Shown: positions 15,928 to 23,745 of the stretch, piece after piece
Numbering within the stretch: the first letter of the stretch is position 1
Layout of the letters: every line of letters begins with the position of its first letter
The notes under the pieces: generated by a model
What the model was told of the DNA's origin: nothing
The model's database searches: none
Seen by the model: only the letters and a program-made list of their open reading frames with translations
Position numbers and translations under genes: made by a program
Assembly (NCBI GenBank): GCA_022820545.1
Contig: JAJEFG010000015.1
Coordinates: 1-57,716 of the forward strand
Direction: 5' to 3'
Length of the DNA stretch: 57,716 bases
DNA from: Acidobacteriota bacterium
Lineage (GTDB): Bacteria > Acidobacteriota > Vicinamibacteria > Marinacidobacterales > Marinacidobacteraceae

Positions 15928-16871
15928 CCGGCGCCGAAGCGCTCCTCGTAGTGCTCGAAGACCGGCGCCGCCGCGGCGGCGAAGGCCGGAAGGTCCACCT
16001 CGTTCACGGCGAGCTGGCCTTCGAGATCGGCGAGGAGGCGGGTGTCCTCCCGGGCCAGGAAATCCCGGAGCCAGTCACCGGTCTCGATCGCCGCCTCGCG
16101 AAGTCCGGTCTGCAGATCCTCGGGCAGACTCTCGAGCCACGCGGTCTGCATCACCGGATAGGCGGGCGTATAGACGTGGTTCGAGAGCGACAGGTAGCTC
16201 TGCACCTCGTGCAGCCGCGCCGCCGTCAATTGGGCGAGCGGGTTCTCCTGCCCGTCCACCACCCCCTGCCGGAGCGCCGAGAACACCTCTCCGAAGCTCA
16301 TCGACGCCGGGCTCGCGCCGAGGGTCTCGAAGAGGCGGACGCGCTCCGGGTCCTTCGGGGTGCGGAGCCGGATCCCCTCCAGGTCCGCGGGAGTCACGAC
16401 CGGCCGGACGTTGTTCGTGATGACCCGGAACCCGTTCTCCCAGAAGGCGAGCAGGGTGAGGCCGTGATCCCGCCGGAGCGTCTCCTCGAGATCCCTGCCG
16501 ATCTCGCTGGCGGCGATCCGCTCGAAGTGGTCGCGATCCTCGATCAGGAACGGCAGATCGAAGATGCCGAACTCGGGCGCCACGGAGTGCATCACCGAGG
16601 AGGGGACGTGCATCTCGAGCGTTCCCAGGCGGAGTCCCTCGAGCATCTCCTTGTCCTCGCCGAGCTGTCCGGTACCGAAGATGCGGATCTCGACCTGCCC
16701 CGGGAAGCGCGCTTCGACCAGTTCCTTGAAATGCCGCGCTCCGTGGTCGAAGGGCGAGTCGGGAAACCCGATGTGGCCGAGGCGGATGACGGTGGGGCCG
16801 GACCCGCCGCCCGGGGAGCACGAGATCCCGAGCGCCAGCGCGAGGGCTGCCAGCGCGGCGGGGATTCGCAT
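15894..16871 (-). CDS. dctP: TRAP transporter substrate-binding protein, lipid-anchored (DctP)
   Basis: 325 residues from the ATG at 16871. The leader ends in lipobox LGISC (Cys 18), so this binding protein is probably a lipoprotein. The DctP fold is clear: IRLGHIGFPDSPFDHGA, GQLGEDKEMLEGLRLGT, LPFLIEDRDHFERI, and the conserved Arg of the substrate site in LEGIRLRTP (usually contacts a carboxylate). The region SFGEVFSALRQGVVDGQENP is diagnostic. It is first of the dctPQM set and lies 62 bp downstream of the sterol methyltransferase homologue on the same strand, which may or may not indicate a shared role. Confidence 0.93.
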   Translation of the reverse strand: MRIPAALAALALALGISCSPGGGSGPTVIRLGHIGFPDSPFDHGARHFKELVEARFPGQVEIRIFGTGQLGEDKEMLEGLRLGTLEMHVPSSVMHSVAPEFGIFDLPFLIEDRDHFERIAASEIGRDLEETLRRDHGLTLLAFWENGFRVITNNVRPVVTPADLEGIRLRTPKDPERVRLFETLGASPASMSFGEVFSALRQGVVDGQENPLAQLTAARLHEVQSYLSLSNHVYTPAYPVMQTAWLESLPEDLQTGLREAAIETGDWLRDFLAREDTRLLADLEGQLAVNEVDLPAFAAAAAPVFEHYEERFGAGWIEAARELAH

Positions 16872-16933
16872 ACTGCGGATTGAACCACGGTTCGCCCGGG
16901 CCGCCTCAGCGGATCGTTCGAGCCGCGGGCCTC

Positions 16934-17983
16934 TCAGTCTCGGGTAGGCGGGGCCGTGTCCGGAACGCACGGCTTTCGGGCCAGGAAGAAGAACATCGGT
17001 GTGAAGATCCTGGATTGGCCACCGGCGACCAGCGAATCCGCAGCCACGTTCAACAGCGTGCTCACCGCGCGGGCGCCCTCGGGAAACACGCGCAGCTTCT
17101 CCCCGGCTCTCAGCACCAGATTGGTCAGGACACGGCCAAGCGGTGTGCGCGGAATACTCTTGAGACTGACGTCGCGACCCTGCAAAGCGCGGTACCAGGG
17201 TGTGTCCGGATCCGAATCGGTGGCGACGTCGCGGGCTTCGAGGAGCTCGAATCCGGCGTCGCGCAGCGACGCGCTGACCTCGGAGGTGAAGGCGATATCC
17301 GGTAACGCGTCTCCCCTCATGATGCCTTCCTTGATCCGGCGGTGCTCCGCGTTTTGCGGATCGAAGACCTCGGTGAGGCACCAGTCGTAGCCCGCAAGAG
17401 AGGCGCCCGGACGCAGAACGCGGAAGATCTCCCGGAACGCCGCCGTCTTGTCCGGCGCGTGGGGCATGGACTCGATGGCGATGGCGGCATCGTAGCGATC
17501 TGCGGATTCGGGAATCTGCATGTAGTCGCCGTGGATGAAGCCGCACAGCGACCGGACATCCCGGGTGTGCGTTTTCGCGCGCTCGATCTGATAGCTGTTG
17601 TTGTTGAGACCGACGAAGCTGGCGCCGGTATCGCGAGCGAGCGCGCCCATCGGCCCCCCGACGCCGCACCCCACGTCGAGCACCTGCATGCCGGGTTTCA
17701 GGGACAGCCGATCGGCGAGAAAGCGTTGATGCCGGCGCTGCGACGCCTGGAAGCTCTCGCCCCGGCGCCGGGGGGCGAAATGAAAGGAACGGCCCCAGCC
17801 GAACTCGTAGAAGTCCGTCACCAGATCGTAGTAGTGATTTACGAACGACCGGTAACTCTCTCGCCTGTGGCGGATGCCGGAATCGTGGATTCCGGTATAG
17901 CGATCGACCACGGCCTTGACCTCATCCGGGGGGAGGTCCGCCAGCGAGCGCGAGCCCGATCCATTGGCGGTCCTGCGAGTCAT
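16934..17983 (-). CDS. Sterol 24-C-methyltransferase family protein (Erg6/SMT-like)
   Basis: 349 residues. It follows the Erg6/SMT template along its whole length: YYDLVTDFYEFGWGRSFHFA (51-70, the sterol-binding region I), LDVGCGVGGP (102-111, SAM motif I), VGLNNNSYQIERA, GYDWCLTEVFDPQNAEHRRI (198-217) and the C-terminal LVAGGQSRIFTPM with FLARKP. In eukaryotes this enzyme adds a methyl group from S-adenosylmethionine to C-24 of the sterol side chain. Membership of the family is clear; activity on sterols is inferred from conserved sterol-site motifs. No squalene epoxidase or oxidosqualene cyclase is in this window. Neighbours on the same strand are a secreted lipocalin-like protein upstream and dctPQM downstream. 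Confidence 0.88.
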   Translation of the reverse strand: MTRRTANGSGSRSLADLPPDEVKAVVDRYTGIHDSGIRHRRESYRSFVNHYYDLVTDFYEFGWGRSFHFAPRRRGESFQASQRRHQRFLADRLSLKPGMQVLDVGCGVGGPMGALARDTGASFVGLNNNSYQIERAKTHTRDVRSLCGFIHGDYMQIPESADRYDAAIAIESMPHAPDKTAAFREIFRVLRPGASLAGYDWCLTEVFDPQNAEHRRIKEGIMRGDALPDIAFTSEVSASLRDAGFELLEARDVATDSDPDTPWYRALQGRDVSLKSIPRTPLGRVLTNLVLRAGEKLRVFPEGARAVSTLLNVAADSLVAGGQSRIFTPMFFFLARKPCVPDTAPPTRD

Positions 17984-18050
17984 GGAACTTGCTGACGGCC
18001 TTGAATGATCCCGGTGGGATCGGGCGAGAAGGAGGCTCCGGTTCGCACCG

Positions 18051-18605
18051 CTATGGAGAGTTTCGTGCCCATCGGCTCCGGATTGTGATGCTCTCCGTTC
18101 TCCCGGGCAACGTCAGGTCGAACACCTCATCGAACGTGTCCGCGTCGATCCGCGTCAGGGTCAGGGTCGCCCGCGTGCCCCGTGCGTTTTCCGATTCCGC
18201 GAGCTCGAAGATCATGTGCTCCGGCGGCGATGACGCGGCATCGAGGACGAAGGTGTTGACGTACCCCTCGCTGTTGAACTGGCGCAGGACATAGGTGTCG
18301 CGGTCCCGGTCGAAACTCAGCATGGTCCAGTCATCGTGCACGTCCCCTTCGGGAAGACCCTCGTGGGGCGGGAACACCGACCGGTTGCGGCCGAGCAGAT
18401 ACGCGTCCTGGAGCACCAGTTCATAGGTGCGTTCGCCCCGCCCCTCGCCGAAGGTGGCGGATTCCTCTCCGATCCACGCACCGGCGAAGAACTCGAACGC
18501 GGCCCAGTGCTCCGATTCGCCCCAGTTCTGTCCCTGGGGACCCGTTTGGCGAGCGGCCGACAGGGTGGCGGTGGCGATCAGCATCAGGGTGAAGATGGCT
18601 TTCAT
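18051..18605 (-). CDS. Secreted lipocalin-like beta-barrel protein, function unknown
   Basis: 184 residues from the ATG at 18605, chosen because GGGAGGA sits 4-5 nt upstream and a signal peptide follows (MKAIFTLMLIATATLSAA). The mature part opens FEFFAGAWIGEES and continues with alternating strands (RTYELVLQDAYLLGRN, DDWTMLSFDRDRDTYVLRQF, TRATLTLTRIDADTF), the pattern of DUF1579/nitrobindin-type lipid- or heme-binding beta-barrels. No residue-level function can be assigned. It lies 67 bp upstream of the sterol methyltransferase homologue on the same strand. Confidence 0.65.
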   Translation of the reverse strand: MKAIFTLMLIATATLSAARQTGPQGQNWGESEHWAAFEFFAGAWIGEESATFGEGRGERTYELVLQDAYLLGRNRSVFPPHEGLPEGDVHDDWTMLSFDRDRDTYVLRQFNSEGYVNTFVLDAASSPPEHMIFELAESENARGTRATLTLTRIDADTFDEVFDLTLPGRTESITIRSRWARNSP

Positions 18606-18690
18606 GGCGTCCTCCCGGGCAACCCGTGGCTGCCGGACCATGCCACCGTAATCCGCGCTGCCGCGCGCGCGATTGTAAGGATTCGACGGC

Positions 18691-19503
18691 CTACTCGACC
18701 TCGAGCGCCGACACGCGGGCGTCAGCCGCGAACTTCCCCGGCGTCATGCCGGCGAAGGCCCGGAACTCGTGGATGAAGTGGGCCTGGTCGTAGAACCCGG
18801 CGTCGTAGGCGACCCCGGTGAGCCGGGCGTCGGGCGCCTCCCGCAGGCGCTGGCAGGCGCGGAGGAAGCGCGCGAGCCGGGTCAGGTGCTTCGGCGTCAT
18901 CCCCAGACCGGTCTCGAACGTGCGCTCGAGGCGCCGCTGGCCGATGCCCAGCGAATCGGCGATGCGATCGATCCGTACCGGGGACGGGGTCCGCCAGAGC
19001 GTCCGCACCAGGCCCGAGATGTCGGGCCTCCGGTGCCTTGCGAGGCGCCGCAGCAGAAACGCCTGCAAGGCGTCGACCCGCTCCTCGTCGGTCGTGGCCG
19101 TTCCCATGCGCTCCTCGATCTCACGGACATCGGGACGGCGCCAGACCTCGTCCGCCGGGGTGGCGCGATCGGCGACGTCACGCACCGGGACCGGGAGGAA
19201 CTGGTGGGCTCCCCACGGATGGAACCGCACCGCCACGAAACCGCCGGCGCCGGCCGGCTCGATCTCGACGAACCGCCGGGTCTGGGAGACCAGCAGGCTG
19301 ACGGGCTGCAGTCCGGCTTCCGCGTCCGCGAAACGCATCCTGAACGGCGTGCGGTAGTGGAAGATCGCCTCGACCACGCCATCCGCCACGATGCGCTCCG
19401 GGCCGCCGAAGAGCGCCGGGCCGTCACATTCGAGCAGCCAGATCAGCCGGACGTACGGCGCGAGCGCCTCGTGGACAGCGAACTCGCGGTACCGGATCGC
19501 CAC
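18691..19503 (-). CDS. AraC-family transcriptional regulator
   Basis: 270 residues. The N-terminal ~150 residues are the cupin-like sensor common to DUF6597-type AraC proteins (YREFAVHEALAPYVRLIWLL, GGFVAVRFHPWGAHQFL). The C-terminal DNA-binding domain has two HTH motifs: RIDRIADSLGIGQRRLERTF and VAYDAGFYDQAHFIHEFRAF, ending GMTPGKF. The ligand is unknown. It is oriented like, and upstream of, the lipocalin-like gene and the methyltransferase (85 bp gap), so it is a candidate regulator of that cluster. Confidence 0.9.
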   Translation of the reverse strand: MAIRYREFAVHEALAPYVRLIWLLECDGPALFGGPERIVADGVVEAIFHYRTPFRMRFADAEAGLQPVSLLVSQTRRFVEIEPAGAGGFVAVRFHPWGAHQFLPVPVRDVADRATPADEVWRRPDVREIEERMGTATTDEERVDALQAFLLRRLARHRRPDISGLVRTLWRTPSPVRIDRIADSLGIGQRRLERTFETGLGMTPKHLTRLARFLRACQRLREAPDARLTGVAYDAGFYDQAHFIHEFRAFAGMTPGKFAADARVSALEVE

Positions 19504-19519
19504 GGCCTCGCGGGTTTCC

Positions 19520-21580
19520 TTACGGCTGCGAATCCGCCGCTGCGGAGCCTCCCGTGACGTGGTCCCACAGCTCGAGGGCGTGGCGGGTGAGCGCCGGCAG
19601 GTCCTCGCCGAGCAGGTATCCGGCCTCGATCAGCTCGAGCGCGGCTTCGGTGAACTGCCCGAGGTAGTCCTCCCGGCTCGAGTAGCGGTCCATGACGGAC
19701 TTCCGCGGGTCTCCGGCGGCCTGCGCCGCGGCGGCGTCCTTCGGGAACGGCAGGAAGGAACCCACCATGCTGGAGATCTCGTCCGGGGGTCCGGCCTCCT
19801 CGTTGAACAGGTTCCAGCCCGTGTAGGTCGCGAGGGGAATGGTGACCTCGGGCATCCGGATGCCGGCGACCTCGTTCCCGTCCGCGTCCACGGACGAAAC
19901 CCGGATCGGGAACCGTTTGCCGATGGCCGGCGGCTCCTGGGTGACCACGCCTTGGGTCAGGAAGTCGGGGCCGTAGTCAGCGCGATAGGCATAGTGGACA
20001 CGGTCCGAGAACTCCACTCCGGGGATGTCCGGGAATCCGAGGTCCTCCGCCGCGACCGCGGTGCCGTCCTCGATGCTCGGGTACTGGCTCGGCGGGGGCG
20101 CTCCGCTATCCCGGGTCCAGCCGTCCATCGCGAGCAGGAGGGCGCGCTGTCCCCAGCGGAAGTTGTTGGGATTGGCGCGCTGCTGTCCGATGGTCACCCC
20201 CGGGGGGAACCCCGCGGGGCCGTGCTGGGTGCCAGCGTACATGTACACGCGGACGTGGTCCGGGATCCGGGCGTCCTCGCTGGCGTCGATCGTGGTGTGG
20301 ATGAGGCTCGCCGCCCGTCCCCAGTACTCGTACGAGGAGTTCGTGTAGAAGACCCGCGGATAGAACGCCTCGCGCTGCCGGGTCAGCAGTCCCAGGGTGA
20401 GCCCGGTTTCGGGGTCGGTCTGCTCCACGTCGGTGAACGGGAAGATGTCCGTCGGGTGGAACATGTTCAGGTAGGGGTGGGCGTCCCGGGAGGCCTGCGC
20501 AAAGCGGTGGTTGAAGCTGCCGCGGCCGCCGCCCGCCACGTCGGAGATCACCCCGTCGAGCACCCGCCGGCCCTTCTCGTCGCCGTTGAACCCGTAGAAC
20601 AGGAAGGTCCGCAGAAACCGGCCGCTCTGGGAGATCCCGAAGCTGATGGCGCTCGTGATGTCGCCCTGCGCGATCCCGAGTTCCTCCGATCCGTCGTGGC
20701 GGAGGAGGGTGATGAAGTCCCGGATCCCGGCCGGGCCGAGGCCGACCAGCGGCGGGTTGTGGGAGCGGTACACCACCTCGTAGATCCGGTGCGGCTGGAA
20801 GCCGCCCTCCAGGTAGACCGCGCCGTCGTCGGCCACCACCGACCCGTTCTCGATCCGCCCGAAGCCCCACTGGTCCCGCGGAATGACTTCCCGCTCGTCC
20901 TCGACCCGGCGCCGCACCGTCAGCACGTTGGCGGCGTCGTCCGGATCCTGGACGCGGTAGGGCCGGTGGTTGCGGTCGGCGAGCGTGTGGTGGTCGACGG
21001 CGCTCCGGACCACGAAGTCGGCCCGCACCAGGCCCTCGATGGCGGAGCCGTCCGGGTTGGTCGCGATCGGCGGGTGCATCCGCATGCGCAGCGGGTCGTC
21101 GTCCGGAACGTCCCACTGCCAGCCCAGCCAGAGCAGCGTGAATCCGTGGCGCATGAGAAACCCGTCGCCGAAGTGCGCCTCGGTCGTCGGGGCGAGACTC
21201 CCCTCGGCCATGTTGAAGTAGCCGAGCATCCCCTTCCGGCCGCGGTTGTTCACTTCGTGCAGCAGGGTGCCCCGGCTCTTTTCCATCACCTTCGGGCGGA
21301 CCAGGTGGAAGTCGGCGGACATTTCGACCCTCCCGTCGGCGTTCCGCGGCGCGAGGGCGATGTCGGCGATGATCCGGTTGGCGTCGTTTTCGGGATCGAA
21401 GGCGAAGTGGACGACCCCGATGATCTGCTCGTAGGCGCCGGCCAGGCCGAAGCTCCTGCCTCCGAGCACGTCGGAGCGCTCGCGGATCTCGAACCCCACG
21501 ACCTCGGCGGCGGCGGGAACCGAGAGCGCGGTCAGCAGACACAGGACCGCGATGAGCGTGCGCGTGTTTCCTTTCGACAT
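19520..21580 (-). CDS. Secreted alpha/beta-hydrolase domain protein
   Basis: 686 residues from ATG 21580, with GGAGGA about 8 nt upstream; an in-frame extension upstream has no support. A signal peptide ends PAAA (about residue 24). The long domain contains ITSAISFGISQSGRFLRTFL, whose GISQSGR is the nucleophile elbow (Ser), and later VRVYMYAGTQHGPAGFPPG with a likely catalytic His. It corresponds to the large alpha/beta hydrolase family PF20091, whose substrates are largely unknown. It is exported to the periplasm or beyond. The gene ends 16 nt before the AraC gene start, on the same strand. Confidence 0.8.
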   Translation of the reverse strand: MSKGNTRTLIAVLCLLTALSVPAAAEVVGFEIRERSDVLGGRSFGLAGAYEQIIGVVHFAFDPENDANRIIADIALAPRNADGRVEMSADFHLVRPKVMEKSRGTLLHEVNNRGRKGMLGYFNMAEGSLAPTTEAHFGDGFLMRHGFTLLWLGWQWDVPDDDPLRMRMHPPIATNPDGSAIEGLVRADFVVRSAVDHHTLADRNHRPYRVQDPDDAANVLTVRRRVEDEREVIPRDQWGFGRIENGSVVADDGAVYLEGGFQPHRIYEVVYRSHNPPLVGLGPAGIRDFITLLRHDGSEELGIAQGDITSAISFGISQSGRFLRTFLFYGFNGDEKGRRVLDGVISDVAGGGRGSFNHRFAQASRDAHPYLNMFHPTDIFPFTDVEQTDPETGLTLGLLTRQREAFYPRVFYTNSSYEYWGRAASLIHTTIDASEDARIPDHVRVYMYAGTQHGPAGFPPGVTIGQQRANPNNFRWGQRALLLAMDGWTRDSGAPPPSQYPSIEDGTAVAAEDLGFPDIPGVEFSDRVHYAYRADYGPDFLTQGVVTQEPPAIGKRFPIRVSSVDADGNEVAGIRMPEVTIPLATYTGWNLFNEEAGPPDEISSMVGSFLPFPKDAAAAQAAGDPRKSVMDRYSSREDYLGQFTEAALELIEAGYLLGEDLPALTRHALELWDHVTGGSAAADSQP

Positions 21581-21641
21581 ACCCGAATCCTCCAGCAAGT
21601 TTGAGGACGGCGAAGATACCGCAGCCTCAGGCTGCGGCTCT

Positions 21642-22241
21642 TCAGACTTCCAGATAGCGGGCCAGCGACGCCCGGCGCGGACGACGCATCCCCCCACCGA
21701 GCCGCTTCGACAGGTACACCTTGGAATCGCCGTTGTGGATCGGGTGCGGTTCGTACTTGACCACGTCGAAGTGCAGGTGGGTCAGGGTGCTGCGCATCTC
21801 GTAGTAGCGGTTCTTGGTCTTGACCACGATTTCCCGGAAGCCCTTGTCGATGGCCCACTCCTCCTGGAACTCGTCGAGCGCGCGGAAGTGGCCCTGGCCG
21901 CGCCAGTCGCTCCGCGTCCCGCCGAGCCAGGCGTAGAGGACCCGCTGCCCCGAGAACCGCACCGCTTCGCGCAGGCGTTCGACCAGGTCCGCGAGTTCCG
22001 GGTCGGTCTCCTCGTTCCGGATCTCGTGGGCCACCCGGTAGGAGACCGGGGCGAAGCGGGTGGGTTCTTCCGGCAGGCTCGCCTCCACCATGAAGATCCC
22101 GTGTTCGCGTCCCTCGAGGCGTTCCCGGATTTCCAGCGCGGACTTCTTCCGGTCGAACTCGCCGAAGAACTCCTCGATGAACTGGATCTCGAGCGCGCCG
22201 GACTCCAGCGGGTACTGGCGGATCCGGAAGGGCTGGTCCAC
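21642..22241 (-). CDS. GNAT-family N-acetyltransferase
   Basis: 199 residues if read from GTG 22241, which begins just 10 nt after the enolase stop; the frame is open further upstream but only as shadow of eno. The acetyl-CoA site is visible in YAWLGGTRSDWRGQGHFRAL, where WRGQGHFRAL is motif A. The C-terminal part has EIVVKTKNRYYEMRSTL and THLHFDVVKYE. Substrate unknown. Its position immediately behind eno suggests co-transcription rather than shared pathway. Confidence 0.72.
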   Translation of the reverse strand: MDQPFRIRQYPLESGALEIQFIEEFFGEFDRKKSALEIRERLEGREHGIFMVEASLPEEPTRFAPVSYRVAHEIRNEETDPELADLVERLREAVRFSGQRVLYAWLGGTRSDWRGQGHFRALDEFQEEWAIDKGFREIVVKTKNRYYEMRSTLTHLHFDVVKYEPHPIHNGDSKVYLSKRLGGGMRRPRRASLARYLEV

Positions 22242-22251
22242 CGGCTTCTCG

Positions 22252-23553
22252 TCAGCGCGCCGCGGGATGCGGCCAGAGGCGCCCGCGTTCCTCGAGCTCC
22301 TCCTCGATGCGGAGGAGCTCGTTGTACTTCGCGACCCGTTCCCCGCGGCAGGGCGCTCCGGCCTTGATCTGACCGGCCCCGGTGGCGACGGCGAGGTGGG
22401 CAATCGCGGTGTCCGGGGTCTCGCCGGACCGGTGGCTGAGCATGGCGCCGAAGCCGGCCCGCAGCGCTCCCTGGACGACCTGCACCGTCTCGGTCAGGGT
22501 GCCCACCTGGTTGGGCTTGATCAGGATGGCGTTGGCGGCCCTCTCCCGAATCCCCCGCTGCAGCCGCTCTTCCCGGGTAACGAAGAGGTCGTCTCCCACC
22601 AGTTGCACGCGGTCCCCCAGCGCCGCGGTCAGCTCTGCCCAACCCTCCCAGTCGTCCTCGGCGAGTCCGTCCTCGATGGAGAGCAGCGCGGGAAACCGGT
22701 CCAGCCACCCGGCGTAGGTCTCGATCATCGCGGAAGCCGGCTGTGCGGCGCCGTCCCCGGAAAAGCGGTAGCCGTTTTCGTCCCCGAACTCGGTGGCCGC
22801 CACGTCGAGGGCCAGCCCCATCGCCTCGCCGGGGACGAAGCCGGCGCTCTCGACAGCCTCCATCAACAGCTCCAGCGCTTCGCCCGCGTCCGCGAGCGCG
22901 GGCGCGAACCCGCCTTCGTCGCCGACCGCCGTCGAGTGACCGCGCCGGCCCAGAACGTCACGCAGTTCGTGATAGACCGCGACTCCCGCCTGGAGCGCGT
23001 CCGAGAAGCAGGAGAAGCCCAGCGGGGCCACCATGAACTCCTGGACCAGCAGGGCGTTGTCGGCATGGGCCCCGCCGTTCAGCACGTTGAAATAGGGAAC
23101 CGGCAGGGTGTCGGCGATCGCTCCGCCGAGCGACCGGTAGAGCGGCAGTCCCGCGGCCGTTGCCGCCGCCCGGGCGCTCGCGAGCGATACGGCCAAAATG
23201 GCGTTCGCCCCAAGCCGCGAACGGTCCCCGGAACCGTCGAGTTCGATCATCAGCCGGTCCACGGTCGCCTGGTCCGCGGCGTCCTCGCCGGCGAGCTCGG
23301 GGCCGATCTGTTCCTCGATGGCGGTGATCGCTCCCCGGACGCCCCGTCCCCGGTAGCGGCTTTCGTCCCCGTCCCGGCGTTCGACGGCTTCGTGACGTCC
23401 GGTCGAGGCTCCGGACGGCGCCGCGGCCCGTCCGCTGGCGCCCCCGACGAGCCATACCTCGGCTTCCACGGTCGGATTCCCTCGTGAATCGAGGATCTCC
23501 CGGGCTGCGACCCGGTCGATCCAGGTGTCGCTCTCGTCCATCCGCCGCGTCAT
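22252..23553 (-). CDS. eno: Enolase (phosphopyruvate hydratase)
   Basis: 433 residues. It converts 2-phosphoglycerate to phosphoenolpyruvate in glycolysis. Key motifs: [33 protein letters not shown], the acid Glu in [17 protein letters not shown] and [12 protein letters not shown] (Mg ligands), the catalytic Lys in [14 protein letters not shown] (enolase signature), the loop SHRSGETPD and [21 protein letters not shown]. Two start codons lie close together (ATG 23553 and 23541). It is divergent from the gene at 23746. Confidence 0.97.
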   Translation of the reverse strand: MTRRMDESDTWIDRVAAREILDSRGNPTVEAEVWLVGGASGRAAAPSGASTGRHEAVERRDGDESRYRGRGVRGAITAIEEQIGPELAGEDAADQATVDRLMIELDGSGDRSRLGANAILAVSLASARAAATAAGLPLYRSLGGAIADTLPVPYFNVLNGGAHADNALLVQEFMVAPLGFSCFSDALQAGVAVYHELRDVLGRRGHSTAVGDEGGFAPALADAGEALELLMEAVESAGFVPGEAMGLALDVAATEFGDENGYRFSGDGAAQPASAMIETYAGWLDRFPALLSIEDGLAEDDWEGWAELTAALGDRVQLVGDDLFVTREERLQRGIRERAANAILIKPNQVGTLTETVQVVQGALRAGFGAMLSHRSGETPDTAIAHLAVATGAGQIKAGAPCRGERVAKYNELLRIEEELEERGRLWPHPAAR

Positions 23554-23634
23554 GGACGGACTCTCGCCGTCCCGGTTCCACCGGCGGGAGCGCAGGGCGC
23601 TCCCGGCATCCGGGGAAGACGGCGTTCGCCGGGC

Positions 23635-23648
23635 AACGTCATGACGTT
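23635..23648. promoter_or_regulatory. 14-bp perfect palindrome between divergent genes
   Basis: AACGTCATGACGTT is a perfect dyad midway between eno (leftward) and the outer-membrane gene (rightward). Such sites often bind dimeric regulators. A single match of this size can occur by chance, so this is a candidate only. Confidence 0.3.
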
Positions 23649-23745
23649 ACGAAACATAGCAGTCCCCGGGGGCATTCCCGGCCAACGGCACGGGACTCGG
23701 TTGCCGTTTGACAAAGGGGGGGTGGCGCGATTGACTTACGGACGT

